A DNA stretch of 64,000 nucleotides from positions 353,200,302 through 353,264,301 of the forward strand of contig CM068374.1 of assembly GCA_034769895.1 (NCBI GenBank), given 5' to 3'. Made by a program: the position numbers and the translations under genes. The stretch's first letter is position 1, and each line of letters starts with the position of its first letter. Source of the stretch: Magicicada septendecula (Eukaryota; Arthropoda; Insecta; Hemiptera; Cicadidae). Of the stretch, positions 45,146 to 56,258 are shown piece after piece. The notes beneath the pieces were generated by a model. The model saw only the letters and a program-made list of their open reading frames with translations. It ran no database searches and was not told the origin of the DNA.

Positions 45146-45521
45146 TTATTCTGAATTTGTTTTTGTAAAACAAGTAATAATTGTAATTTGTATTGTGTAG
45201 TTGTCTAAATAATTGTAAAAATTTTGCTTTCTATAATTACTACGATGCCGGAAGGTAAAATAGTATTTTGTACATTAAATTTGTACAGAAATTAAAATTA
45301 CGATGAAAATGTACCCCTAAACCATTGTATGGTAACAAGGACGGGATCATAATTATGCAAAATATATCCTAACATTAACGATGGAAAAGACGCAGTTTCT
45401 GTTTAGTGCAATTAAAGTCATTCATTTGTACATGAATATTAATACAGTTTTCGCAGTATTTTATGAAACAATAATAACTATGAAATAATGAGAAAGAGTG
45501 AGTGAGAGAGGTAGAAAGAAA

Positions 45522-45522
45522 G

Positions 45523-45574
<52 letters not shown>
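45522..45574. repeat. Compound (AT)n(AG)n microsatellite
   Basis: About 20 bp of AT dinucleotides are followed by about 32 bp of AG dinucleotides. Confidence 0.95.
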
Positions 45575-45576
<2 letters not shown>

Positions 45577-46019
45577 TATGTGTTAGATCAGTGAGTCACG
45601 CGAAACCAAATTGGTTTTCTCGAAGTATGTAATTAATTGGTTTGAGTTATTGAGACAGCAAAACATGTGTATAATACACAGGTTTAATTCAGCACAAGAG
45701 AAAGCGGTCAGCCATCTAAGCGTTCCAGTGCAATTTCGCCTCAGCTACAGTATACGAGTATAAGATACAATTTATTATTCTCGCTTATGTTATAGAAATA
45801 TACGAATACCGGTATTAAATAACGCTCCATAAAGAGTCAATATTATTAGTTAACTTGTAGGTATTTTCCGCCTTTTCAGGTAATTTGTCGATCGAGATTT
45901 TCTCGACTATTACTTTCATGTCAGTTACGGCAAGGGAGTGATTCAGTCATATTTTCACGAGGAGAAAATCAGAAAATTGTTTCCCCAAACCTTGAAAAAC
46001 TGTTTTCCACATTTTTGTC

Positions 46020-46390
46020 GAGGAAAATTATTTTGTCCGGCCTCTGAGCTGCATAACAAGCTGTTGTTATACAAACAATTCTTGAAACCAGATTGGGTGT
46101 GGCTTACAGCTTTGGGGTTGTACTATGAAGTCTAATATTAAAATACTCGTAATTCAGGCTTTTGAAATAAGATTCTTCGCAGTATTGTTGATGCACCGTG
46201 GTACGTAGGAAATGATGACATCCATCAGCACCTGAAAATGCCTACGGTTGCTGACGAGATGAAACGGGTTGCGGATAGATATGAAAGAAGACTTCGTGAA
46301 CCCGTAAACATTGAAGTGCTACAACTGCTTGATAATGCTGGACTCGTTCGGCGATTGCAGAGACAGAAACCGTTTGAACTAGTGAACTAA
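46020..46390 (+). pseudogene. Jockey-type LINE reverse transcriptase, C-terminal fragment 1
   Basis: One frame reads ASELHNKLLLYKQFLKPDW. After a frame change come LRSIVDAPWYVGNDDIHQHL, KMPTVADEMKRVADRYERRL, VNIEVLQLLDNAGLVRRLQR and KPFELVN before a stop at 46388-46390. This is the familiar last part of Jockey-clade RT proteins (KPIWTYGIQLWG...VDAPWYV.N..IH.DL...). The catalytic RT core is missing. The natural C-terminus and stop appear to be preserved. Confidence 0.8.
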
Positions 46391-46419
46391 ATACGTATAG
46401 TAATTCTCCGCACATCAAC

Positions 46420-46949
46420 AAAGGCTAGCCTCTCTCCCTGGAAGGGAGGCCTAGCGCCTACAAAGAGTCGGTGAAGTATCTACATGTTCGGCTCGACCGG
46501 CACCTATGCTTCAACGCCAACGTGACCGGTACCCTCGCCAAAGCTCGCGACGTTCGAGACAAACTTTACCCATTTCTCTCGTACCGTGGCCCCCTGGCGC
46601 TGCGCACAAAAGTCACCATATACCTCTTGTTCCTCAGATCTGTACTCAGACCTTTGCGGCACCCTCTTGGTGGTCACTTTTATCCACCACCAACAGGCGT
46701 TGACTGGAAAGTTTCCAATAGAAACCCCTCCGTTCCTTGTCGGGACCTCCATGTTTTGTAGGGAATGATATCATTCGAGGACGTCTTCGAGTTCCTACAC
46801 TCTATGCCTTTGTCTGGTCGTTAGCTGCATCTCTCTTTGCTACAGCTGCCACCTCTTCCTTCCCTTACCTACGGACCATCAGCATCACGCAACCGCCTCC
46901 CCCTGTCCGGGCCAAACGCCCTCGGGTGATTCTTGATGACTCGCCATAA
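46420..46949 (+). pseudogene. LINE reverse transcriptase, C-terminal fragment 2
   Basis: Pieces in three frames: YLHVRLDRHLCFNANV, KARDVRDKLYPFL and LRTKVTIYLLFLRSVL; then FAAPSWWSLLSTTNRR; then NDIIRGRLRVPTLYAFVW, SLAASLFATAATSSFPYLRT and a proline-rich tail with a stop at 46949. This is a Jockey/X-type RT end, different from fragment 1, with at least two frameshifts. It ends just 18 bp before the satellite begins. Confidence 0.8.
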
Positions 46950-49179
46950 ACGCATTACAAATATCAACATCTGCCCCAGCCCGAGAGTTTACCTGCTAAG
47001 CTGTCCTTCCTTCCCTCCTTGCACGCCGACCGCGCTGTTTGTCGCTGTAACGCCTGTCACTGGCACGGAGGCTCTCTACCTCGCGGAGAGCGACCGACGC
47101 CTCATGGCGTCTCCTCCCTGGGCTTGAGATAGGTGACGTCTGTCCCTGCCCCAGAGTTTACCTGCTAAGCTGTCCTTCCTTCCCTCCTTGCACGCCGACA
47201 TGTCCCTGCCCCAGAGTTTACCGGCAAAGATGTCCTTCCTTATCTCCTTGCACGCCGACCGCGCTGTTTGTCGCTGTAACGCCTGTCACTGGCACGGAGT
47301 CTCTCTGCCTCGTGGCGTCTCCTCGCTGGGCTTGAGACAGGTGATATCTGCCCCTGCCCGAGAGTTAACCTGCTAAGCTGTCCTTCCTTCCCTCCTTGCA
47401 CGCCGACCGCGCTGTTTGTCGTTGTAACGCCTATCACTGGCACGGAGGCTCTCTGCCTCGTGGCGTCTCCTCGCTGGGCTTGAGACAGGTGACATCTGTC
47501 CCTGCCCGAGAGTTAACCTGCTAAGCTGTCCTTCCTTCCCTCCTTGCACGCCGACCGCGCTGTTTGTCGTTGTAACGCCTATCACTGGCACGGAGGCTCT
47601 CTGCCTCGTGGCGTCTCCTCGCTGGGCTTGAGAAAGGTGATATCTGTCCCTGCCCGAGAGTTTACCTGCTAAGCTGTCCTTCCTTCCCTCCTTGCACGCC
47701 GACCGCGCTGTTTGTCGCTGTAACGCCTGTCACTGGCACGGAGGCTCTCTACCTCGCGGAGGGCGACCGACGCCTCATGGCGTCTCCTCGCTGGGCTTGA
47801 GACAGGTGACATCTGTCCCTGCCCCAGAGTTTACCTGCTAAGCTGCCCTTCCTTCCCTCCTTGCACGCCGACCGCGCTGTTTGTCGTTGTAACGCCTATC
47901 ACTGGCACGGAGGCTCTCTGCCTCGTGGCGTCTCCTCGCTGGGCTTGAGACAGGTGATATCTGTCTCTGCCCAAGAGTTTACCTGCTAAGCTGTCCTTCC
48001 TTCCCTCCTTGCACGCTGACCGCGCTGTTTGTCGCTGTAACGCCTGTCACTGGCACGGAGGCTCTCTACCTCGCGGAGAACGACCGACGCCTCATGGGGT
48101 CTCCTCGCTGGGCTTGAGACAGGTGACATCTGTGCCTGCCCCAGAGTTTACCTGCTAAGCTGTCCTTCCTTCCCTCCTTGCACGCCGACCTGTCCCTGCC
48201 CCAGAGTTTACCTGCTAAGCTGTCCTTCCTTCTCTCCTTGCACGCCGACCGCGCTGTTTGTCGCTGTAACGCCTGTCACTGGCACGGAGGCTCTCTGCCT
48301 CGTGGCGTCTCCTCGCTGGGCTTGAGACAGGTGATATCTGCCCCTGCCCGAGAGTTTACCTGCTAAGCTATCCTTCCTTCCCTCCTTCCACGCCAACCGC
48401 CCTGTTTGCCGCTGTAACGCCTATCACTGGCACGGAGGCTCTCTGCCTCGTGGCGTCACCTCGCTGGGCTTGAGACAGGTGACATCTGTCCCTGCCCGAG
48501 AGTTAACCTGCTAAGCTGTCCTTCCTTCCCTCCTTGCACGCCGACCGCGCTGTTTGTCGTTGTAACGCCTATCACTGGCACGGAGGCCCTCTGCCTCGTG
48601 GCGTCTCCTCGCTGGGCTTGAGACAGGTGATATCTGTCCCTGTCCGAGAGTTTACCTGCTAAGCTGTCCTTCCTTCCCTCCTTGCACGCCGACCGCGCTG
48701 TTTGTGGCTGTAACGCCTGTCACTGGCACGGAGGCTCTCTACCTCGCGGAGTGCGACCGACGCCTCATGGCGTCTCCTCGCTGGGCTTGAGACAGGTGAC
48801 ATCTGTCCCTGCCCCAGAGTTTACCTGCTAAGCTGCCCTTCCTTCCCTCCTTGCACGCCGACCGCGCTCTTTGTCGTTGTAACGCCTATCACTGGCACGG
48901 AGGCTCTCTGCCTCGTGGCGTCTCCTCGCTGGGCTTGAGACAGGTGATATCTGTCCCTGCCCAAGAGTTTACCTGCTAAGCTGTCCTTCCTTCCCTCCTT
49001 GCACGCTGACCGCGCTGTTTTTTCGCTGTAACGCCTGTCACTGGCACGGAGGCTCTCTACCTCGCGGAGAACGACCGACGCCTCATGGCGTCTCCTCGCT
49101 GGGCTTGAGACAGGTGACATCTGTCCCTGCCCGAGAGTTTACCTGCTAAGCTGTCCTTCCTTCTCTCCTTGCACGCCGA

Positions 49180-52080
49180 CCGCGCTGTTTGTCGCTGTAA
49201 CGCCTGTCACTGGCACGGAGGCTCTCTACCTCCCGGAGAGCGACCGACGCCTCATGGCGTCTCCTCGCTGGGATTGAGACAGGCGACAACTGCCCCTGCC
49301 CGAGAGTTTACCTGCTAAGCTGTCCTTCCTTCCCTCCTTGCACGCCGACCGCCCTGTTTGTCGCTGTAACGCCTATCACTGGCACGGAGGCTCTCTGCTT
49401 CGTGGCGTCACCTCGCTGGGCTTGAGACAGGTGACATCTGTCCCTGCCCGAGAGTTAACCTGCTAAGCTGTCCTTCCTTCCCTCCTTGCACGCCGACCGC
49501 GCTGTTTGTCGTTGTAACGCCTATCACTGGCACGGAGGCTCTCTGCCTCGTGGCGTCTCCTCGCTGGGCTTGAGAAAGGTGATATCTGTCCCTGCCCGAG
49601 AGTTTACCTGCTAAGCTGTCCTTCCTTCCCTCCTTGCACGCCGACCGCGCTGTTTGTCGCTGTAACGCCTGTCACTGGCACGGAGGCTCTCTACCTCGCG
49701 GAGGGCGACCGACGCCTCATGGCGTCTCCTCGCTGGGCTTGAGACAGGTGACATCTGTCCCTGCCCCAGAGTTTTCCTGCTAAGCTGTCCTTCCTTCCCT
49801 CCTTGCACGCCGACCGCGCTGTTTGTCGTTGTAACGCCTATCACTGGCACAGAGGCTCTCTGCCTCGTGGCGTCTCCTCGCTGGCCTTGAGACAGGTGAT
49901 ATCTGTCCCTGCCCGAGAGTTTACCTGCTAAGCTATCCTTCCTTCCCTCCTTGCACGCCGACCGCGCTGTTTGTCGCTGTAACGCCTGTCACTGGCACGG
50001 AGGCTCTCTACCTCGCGGAGAGCGACCGACGCCTCATGGCGTCTCCTCGCTGGGCTTGAGATAGGTGATATCTGTCCCTGCCCCAGAGTTTACCTGCTAA
50101 GCTGTCCTTCCTTCTCTCCTTGCACGCCGACCGCGCTGTTTGTCGCTGTAACGCCTGTCACTGGCACGGAGGCTCTCTACCTCGCGGAGAGCGACCGACG
50201 CCTCATGGCGTCTCCTCCCTGGGCTTGAGACAGGTGACGTCTGTTCCTGCCCCATAGTTTACCTGCTAAGCTGTCTTTCCTTCCCTCCTTGCACGCCGAC
50301 CGCGCTGTTTGTCGCTGTAACGCCTGTCACTGGCACGGAGGCTCTCTGCCTCATGGCGTCTCCTCCCTGGGCTTGAGACAGGTGACTTCTGTTCCTGCCC
50401 CAGAGTTTACCTGCTAAGCTGTTCTTCCTTCCCTCCTTGCACGCCGACCGCGCTGTTTGTCGCTGTAACGCCTGTCACTTAGCACGGAGGCTCTCTACCT
50501 CGCGGAGAGCGACCGACGCCTCATGGCGTCTCCTCCTTGGGCTTGAGACAGGTGACGTCTGTCCCTGCCCCAGAGTTTACCTGCTAAGCTGTCCTTCCTG
50601 CCCTCCTTGCATGCCGACCGCGCTGTTTGTCGCTGTAACGCCTGTCACTGGCACGGAGGCTCTCTACCTCCCGGAGAGCGACCGACGCCTCATGGCGTCT
50701 CCTCGCTGGGATTGAGACAGGCGACAACTGCCCCTGCCCGAGAGTTTACCTGCTAAGCTGTCCTTCCTTCCCTCCTTGCACGCCGACCGCCCTGTTTGTC
50801 GCTGTAACGCCTATCACTGGCACGGAGGCTCTCTGCTTCGTGGCGTCACCTCGCTGGGCTTGAGACAGGTGACATCTGTCCCTGCCCGAGAGTTAACCTG
50901 CTAAGCTGTCCTTCCTTCCCTCCTTGCACGCCGACCGCGCTGTTTGTCGTTGTAACGCCTATCACTGGCACGGAGGCTCTCTGCCTCGTGGCGTCTCCTC
51001 GCTGGGCTTGAGAAAGGTGATATCTGTCCCTGCCCGAGAGTTTACCTGCTAAGCTGTCCTTCCTTCCCTCCTTGCACGCCGACCGCGCTGTTTGTCGCTG
51101 TAACGCCTGTCACTGGCACGGAGGCTCTCTACCTCGCGGAGGGCGACCGACGCCTCATGGCGTCTCCTCGCTGGGCTTGAGACAGGTGACATCTGTCCCT
51201 GCCCCAGAGTTTTCCTGCTAAGCTGTCCTTCCTTCCCTCCTTGCACGCCGACCGCGCTGTTTGTCGTTGTAACGCCTATCACTGGCACAGAGGCTCTCTG
51301 CCTCGTGGCGTCTCCTCGCTGGCCTTGAGACAGGTGATATCTGTCCCTGCCCGAGAGTTTACCTGCTAAGCTATCCTTCCTTCCCTCCTTGCACGCCGAC
51401 CGCGCTGTTTGTCGCTGTAACGCCTGTCACTGGCACGGAGGCTCTCTACCTCGCGGAGAGCGACCGACGCCTCATGGCGTCTCCTCGCTGGGCTTGAGAT
51501 AGGTGATATCTGTCCCTGCCCCAGAGTTTACCTGCTAAGCTGTCCTTCCTTCTCTCCTTGCACGCCGACCGCGCTGTTTGTCGCTGTAACGCCTGTCACT
51601 GGCACGGAGGCTCTCTACCTCGCGGAGAGCGACCGACGCCTCATGGCGTCTCCTCCCTGGGCTTGAGACAGGTGACGTCTGTTCCTGCCCCATAGTTTAC
51701 CTGCTAAGCTGTCTTTCCTTCCCTCCTTGCACGCCGACCGCGCTGTTTGTCGCTGTAACGCCTGTCACTGGCACGGAGGCTCTCTGCCTCATGGCGTCTC
51801 CTCCCTGGGCTTGAGACAGGTGACTTCTGTTCCTGCCCCAGAGTTTACCTGCTAAGCTGTTCTTCCTTCCCTCCTTGCACGCCGACCGCGCTGTTTGTCG
51901 CTGTAACGCCTGTCACTTAGCACGGAGGCTCTCTACCTCGCGGAGAGCGACCGACGCCTCATGGCGTCTCCTCCTTGGGCTTGAGACAGGTGACGTCTGT
52001 CCCTGCCCCAGAGTTTACCTGCTAAGCTATCCTTCCTGCCCTCCTTGCATGCCGACCGCGCTGTTTGTCGCTGTAACGCC
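49180..52080. repeat. Higher-order duplication in the satellite, 1438 bp x 2
   Basis: Sequence from about 49190 to 50640 recurs at an offset of exactly 1438 bp, including rare variants such as CTCCCGGAGAG and CTGGGATTGAGACAGGCGAC, TCACTTAGCACGG and GAGTTTTCCTGC. This shows unequal exchange of a block of nine or so units. Confidence 0.9.
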
Positions 52081-52149
52081 TGTCACTGGCACGGAGGCTC
52101 TCTACCTCGCGGAGAGCGACCGACGCTTCATGGCGCCTCCTCGCTGGGC

Positions 52150-53130
52150 TTGAGACCGGTGACATCTGTCCCTGCCACAGAGTTTACCTGCTAAGCTGTC
52201 CTTCCTTCTCTCCTTGCACGCCGACCGCGCTGTAACTCCTGTCACTGGCACGGAGGCTCTCTACCTCGCGGAGAGCGACCGACGCCTCATGGCGTCTCCT
52301 CCCTGGGCTTGAGACACGTGACGTCTGTTCCTGCCGCCGAGTTTACCTGCTAAGCTGTCCTTCCTTCCCTCCTTGCTTCCCTCCTTGCACGCCGACCGCG
52401 CTGTTTGTCGCTGTTACGCCTGTCACTGGCACGGAGGCTCTCTGCCTCATGGCGTCTCCTCCCTGGGCTTGAGACAGGTGACGTCTGTCCCTGCCCCAGA
52501 GTTTACCTGCTAAGCTGTCCTTCCTTCCCTCCTTGCATGCCGACCGCGCTGTTTGTCGCTGTAACGCCTGTGACTGGCACGGAGGCTCTCTACCTCGCGG
52601 AGAGCGACCGAAGCTTCATGGCGCCTCCTCGCTGGGCTTGAGACCGGTGACATTGTCCCTGCCCCAGAGTTTACCTGCTAAGCTGTCCTTCCTTCTCTCC
52701 TTGCACGCCGACCGCGCTGTAACTCCTGTCACTGGCACGGAGGCTCTCTACCTCGCGGAGAGCGACCGACGCCTCATGGCGTCTCCTCCCTGGGCTTGAG
52801 ACACGTGACGTCTGTTCCTGCCGCCGAGTTTACCTGCTAAGCTGTCCTTCCTTCCCTCCTTGCTTCCCTCCTTGCACGCCGACCGCGCTGTTTGTCGCTG
52901 TTACGCCTGTCACTGGCACGGAGGCTCTCTGCCTCATGGCGTCTCCTCCCTGGGCTTGAGACAGGTGACGTCTGTTCCTGCCCCAGAGTTTACCTGCTAA
53001 GCTGTCCTTCCTTCCCTCCTTGCACGCCGACCGCGCTGTTTGTCGCTGTAACGCCTGTCACGGGCACGGAGGCTCTCTATCTCGCGGAGAGCTACCGACG
53101 CCTCATGGCGTCTCCTCGCTGGGCTTGAGA
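52150..53130. repeat. Higher-order duplication in the satellite, 487 bp x 2
   Basis: Units with GCTGTAACTCCTGTCACTGG and TGCCGCCGAGTTTACC and the doubled CCCTCCTTGCTTCCCTCC recur at an offset of about 487 bp. Confidence 0.85.
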
Positions 53131-53312
53131 CAGGTGACATCTGTCCCTGCCCCAGATTTTACCTGCTAAGCTGTTCTTCCTTCCCTCCTTGCACGCCGAC
53201 CGCGCTGTTTCTCGCTGTAACGACTGTCACTGGCACGGAGGCTCTCTGCCTCGCGGAGAGCGACCGACGCCTCATGGCGTATCCTCGCTGGGCAATAGAC
53301 AGGTGACATCTG

Positions 53313-54389
53313 ACACCTGATTCGATTCAAGCGGTATTGCCCAACGATAAACTAAATTAAATGAATAAAGATCTCTTTATCCCCTGCCTTCTGAGTTAAC
53401 TCGTTGGCGGTTGTCCCTTCCAGTTTTAGGAACCTGTCTACTGAACCAGCTCTAAGTGTATCACCAGGCAGCAATTGGGCTCGACCCAGATGCTGCAATC
53501 ATTCACCGGGTGCAAAGACGCTCAGCTACTACAATTCTACTTGCTACATGCTATATCAACAAAGTGTGACTGTACTGAGGAATGCTCCAGTGGGAGTTTA
53601 TCCTACACACTGTTAACTTATGTATTAGAATTAAATTGCTAGATAGTTTGTAACAAGTTGGAATGAAGTTAAATACTTTTTTTTTAATTTGTCTGGAAAA
53701 TGTATATTTATTAAGAAAGAAAATATTACACTAGAAGAATAACAAAAACCTTATTTGAAATTAAAACATGATTTCTTTTAAACGAAGGATTTTGAAAAAG
53801 AATAAATTATCATCTTCCGTATCAATATTGTTTGTTCCGCATTGCGACCGCAATCAGATGTCATACAGTGTAGAAGTTATTAAGGAGTTTCTTCATTCCT
53901 TTTTCGTTTCATCCATGTGAGGGCTACAATTACACAACTTTCTTCACTTTGTAGAGTCCTTTTCCCCTTTGCCAATATACCTTTATTCTCTCCTTCACTC
54001 TTCTTCCAATAACGTCCTTTTGGTTCTCCTCGGGTTCTCTATGGAAAGATCCTTCACCTCTGCAATTTTCCGTCTAAATATTTCCATGTTTTGTACATCT
54101 TTTCCCTGATTCCATTTTGTTCAAGATGATGATGGACTTCTTTCACCCGCGGTACTAGTGTCTTCCCGTTTTCCTAGAAGGTGAGGTTCTCGTTGACTGT
54201 CCTTTCTGGCACCATCCTACTAAGGGCCATTCGTCTGTTCTTTATCGTGGTCGAGATCTCCTCAAACTCTCGGTTTTGACTGAAATAAATGTAAACGCAT
54301 TTGCTGATACATTTCTATGTCCCAGAAATTTTCTTTAAAAATTCCTTTCTTTCTTGTCTGTTCCTAGTATAGCTATCATGCCTACTTTA
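53313..54389. other. No gene recognised
   Basis: Just after the array an AATAAA lies near 53362, possibly a polyadenylation signal of the LINE tail. The 70-codon frame at 53404-53616 is unassigned. The rest is T-rich unique sequence. Confidence 0.4.
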
Positions 54390-54569
54390 AATGAGCATTA
54401 CGGTTTGGTTACAGTTCAGTGGTGTCTGAGTTTGATCTGATAGGGTAATAATGAGCATTCCGGTTTGGTTACAGTTCAGTGGTGTCTAAGTTTGATCTGA
54501 TAAGATGATAATGAGCATTCCGGTTTGGTTACAGTTCAGTGGTGTCTGAGTTTGATCTAATAGGGTAAT
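54390..54569. repeat. 60-bp tandem repeat, 3 copies
   Basis: Units start at 54390, 54450 and 54510, each AATGAGCATT(A/C)CGGTTTGG followed by TTACAGTTCAGTGGTGTCT. A few substitutions separate them. Confidence 0.95.
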
Positions 54570-54894
54570 AATTTGGATTTATAAGTCTTCTGGCATATTT
54601 TGAGCGCCGTCTCCGTCTCCCCCTTTTTTCAATGGTCACCTTGTAATTGATGTTCTGGGGTCAGAATCTCACCCACTGTTGAGCTCTTTTGATACTATCA
54701 TATTTGTTCCTTACAGTCCAGGCCGGGTCTTTGGTGTCCAGGTTCATGTGTTCTGTCTTTTCAAAAGATGTTTACAAACCTTGTGTTGCTGCTGTTTCTT
54801 TCAGGACTCCTGTCTCTAAACTGTTGGCGAAATAACACTATTTATATCGCCTGCGACGGTGAGACATTCGAAGGTAACCGCAGCCCTTTGGTGA

Positions 54895-55691
54895 CAGGCT
54901 CGGATTAGAACCACATGGTGCTCTATGCTGACATCAAACTGGTGCCCCCCCTCAACCAAAATTCAACCTTTTATCCATTATTTATGCTTATAAATGGCAT
55001 ACACAATTTCGAAAGTTAAAAATTATTTTATTAAAGTCTCAAATTACAACAAATGTTTAGCTATATAGTGATTATAATGAGCATAGTAGTACTTAAGCTT
55101 AGAAAATACTAATCGATCCACTTTTTTCTTGATTTTGCCTTAACGGAGTCTTCTAAGAGAGATTCAAGTATCTCGCTTTCAATAGGCCTATTCAACCTTG
55201 CTAACGAAGATAATTTCTCATCACCCATAGTTGGAACTCAACATATCTTCAATGCGTTTTAAAACAGAAAATGATCTTTCAGATTCTCAGTTAGCTATTA
55301 TTGGAATCGTGAAAAGCAGGCGATGAGCAATATACGAGTATAAATTCGGAAATACATCAATCATTTTACAATCAACAATCAAGTTTAACACTTTGAGCAG
55401 ACAAACAAACTATAGTAACATTGAATCTGTCATTTTCATTCAAATGATTTAAAAAAAAAAAACCTCTTTCTTGCAATTTTACTCGTGGCACAAAGTACTT
55501 AATTCTATTAGAAGGTATCGAAAAGTGTGCACACATCTCTTTATGATTTTGGATTCAAGACATTTGTTTTTTCACATTTATAACCTCCAAAAAGTTTTGT
55601 GATTTAGGGCTGGATGGTGTCCCCTTTGGCAGTTGAGGTCCTGGTGCCCGGTGCTGCAGCATACCCGAGCGTTATGGATAATCCGCCACTG
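54895..55691. mobile_element. Internally deleted hAT transposon, 797 bp
   Basis: The left end CAGGCTCGGATTA and inverted right end CAGTGGCGGATTA match at 10 of 13. The flanking 8-mers TTTGGTGA (54887-54894) and TTTGGTGG (55692-55699) match at 7 of 8. It holds a minus-strand transposase remnant. The mismatch in the duplication and the decay suggest an older insertion. Confidence 0.75.
55110..55350 (-). pseudogene. hAT transposase C-terminal remnant
   Basis: The minus strand reads IAHRLLFTIPIIAN, SERSFSVLKRIEDM, EKLSSLARLNRPIESEILES, interrupted by stops. It matches the hAT dimerisation domain pattern (ERSFS.LKRI...LRS.M...RLS.L..L). Only this end of the gene remains. Confidence 0.75.
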
Positions 55692-55771
55692 TTTGGTGGC
55701 CTAATCTGATCCCGTTTGGAATGCTGTACTAACTCATTTTCGAATAAATTACATGGTTGATTAAATATACA

Positions 55772-55802
<31 letters not shown>

Positions 55803-55889
55803 ACAGCGCGACTTGCAGCACTCAGTGTTATGAATGAACGAGCGGCTATAATGTTTCTGTAACGTTCTGCATACACGTACACATGCTCA

Positions 55890-56200
55890 AATATTTATAG
55901 GTGAACATTGAAGAACTCAACGAACCAACGGTAGAAGTGTATGTAAAACTGAGGAGTCTACAATGAGCTGGCCACGTCGTAAGAATGGGCAACAAACGAA
56001 CACCTAAAAGAGTCCTTATGAGGAGTATGGATGGCAAAAGACCAAAAGGCCGTCCAAGGAAGATGGGAAGATGCTGTCGCTGTGGATGCAAGAGAGAAGT
56101 TGGGAGTGCGAGGATGGAAGTCCTTTGCGACTGATGGAGAGAGGTGGAGGGTCAGGATAGAGGAGGCCAAGGCTCGACTTCGGGCTGTAGCGCCATAGGA
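55890..56200 (+). pseudogene. LINE polyprotein tail (GRPRKRW type)
   Basis: Frames give EVYVKLRSLQ, AGHVVRMGNKRTPKRVLMRS, GKRPKGRPRK and, after a frame change, WEDAVAVDAREKLGVRGWKS and ERWRVRIEEAKARLRAVAP with a stop. This is the usual C-terminal end of many insect LINE RT proteins (LRWAGHV.RM....GRPRKRW.D....). It is frameshifted and 5'-truncated. Confidence 0.75.
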
Positions 56201-56258
56201 GGAGGAAGCACTGAAGAACTACAATTTGAACATCTCTGTGGCTCACTATGGTTCGGAG

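Larger units (their letters stand above)
46967..53312. repeat. Satellite array of 169-bp and 148-bp units, about 40 copies
   Basis: The unit contains GAGTTTACCTGCTAAGCTGT, CCTTCCTTCCCTCCTTGCAC, GCCGACCGCGCTGTTTGTCG, CTGTAACGCCTGTCACTGGC, ACGGAGGCTCTCTACCTCGC and ends GGCTTGAGACAGGTGAC. Marker spacing alternates between 169 and 148 bp; the short form lacks 21 bp in the ACCTCGCGGAGAGCGACCGA stretch. A 60-bp truncated unit starts near 48150. It is GC- and CpG-rich, unlike the rest of the window. Open frames on both strands inside it are repeat artefacts. Confidence 0.95.

Noticed and set aside
46967..53312. Repeat array considered as CRISPR or as protein repeats
   Set aside because: Units are directly adjacent without unique spacers, the setting is eukaryotic, and the frames arise on both strands from the satellite itself.
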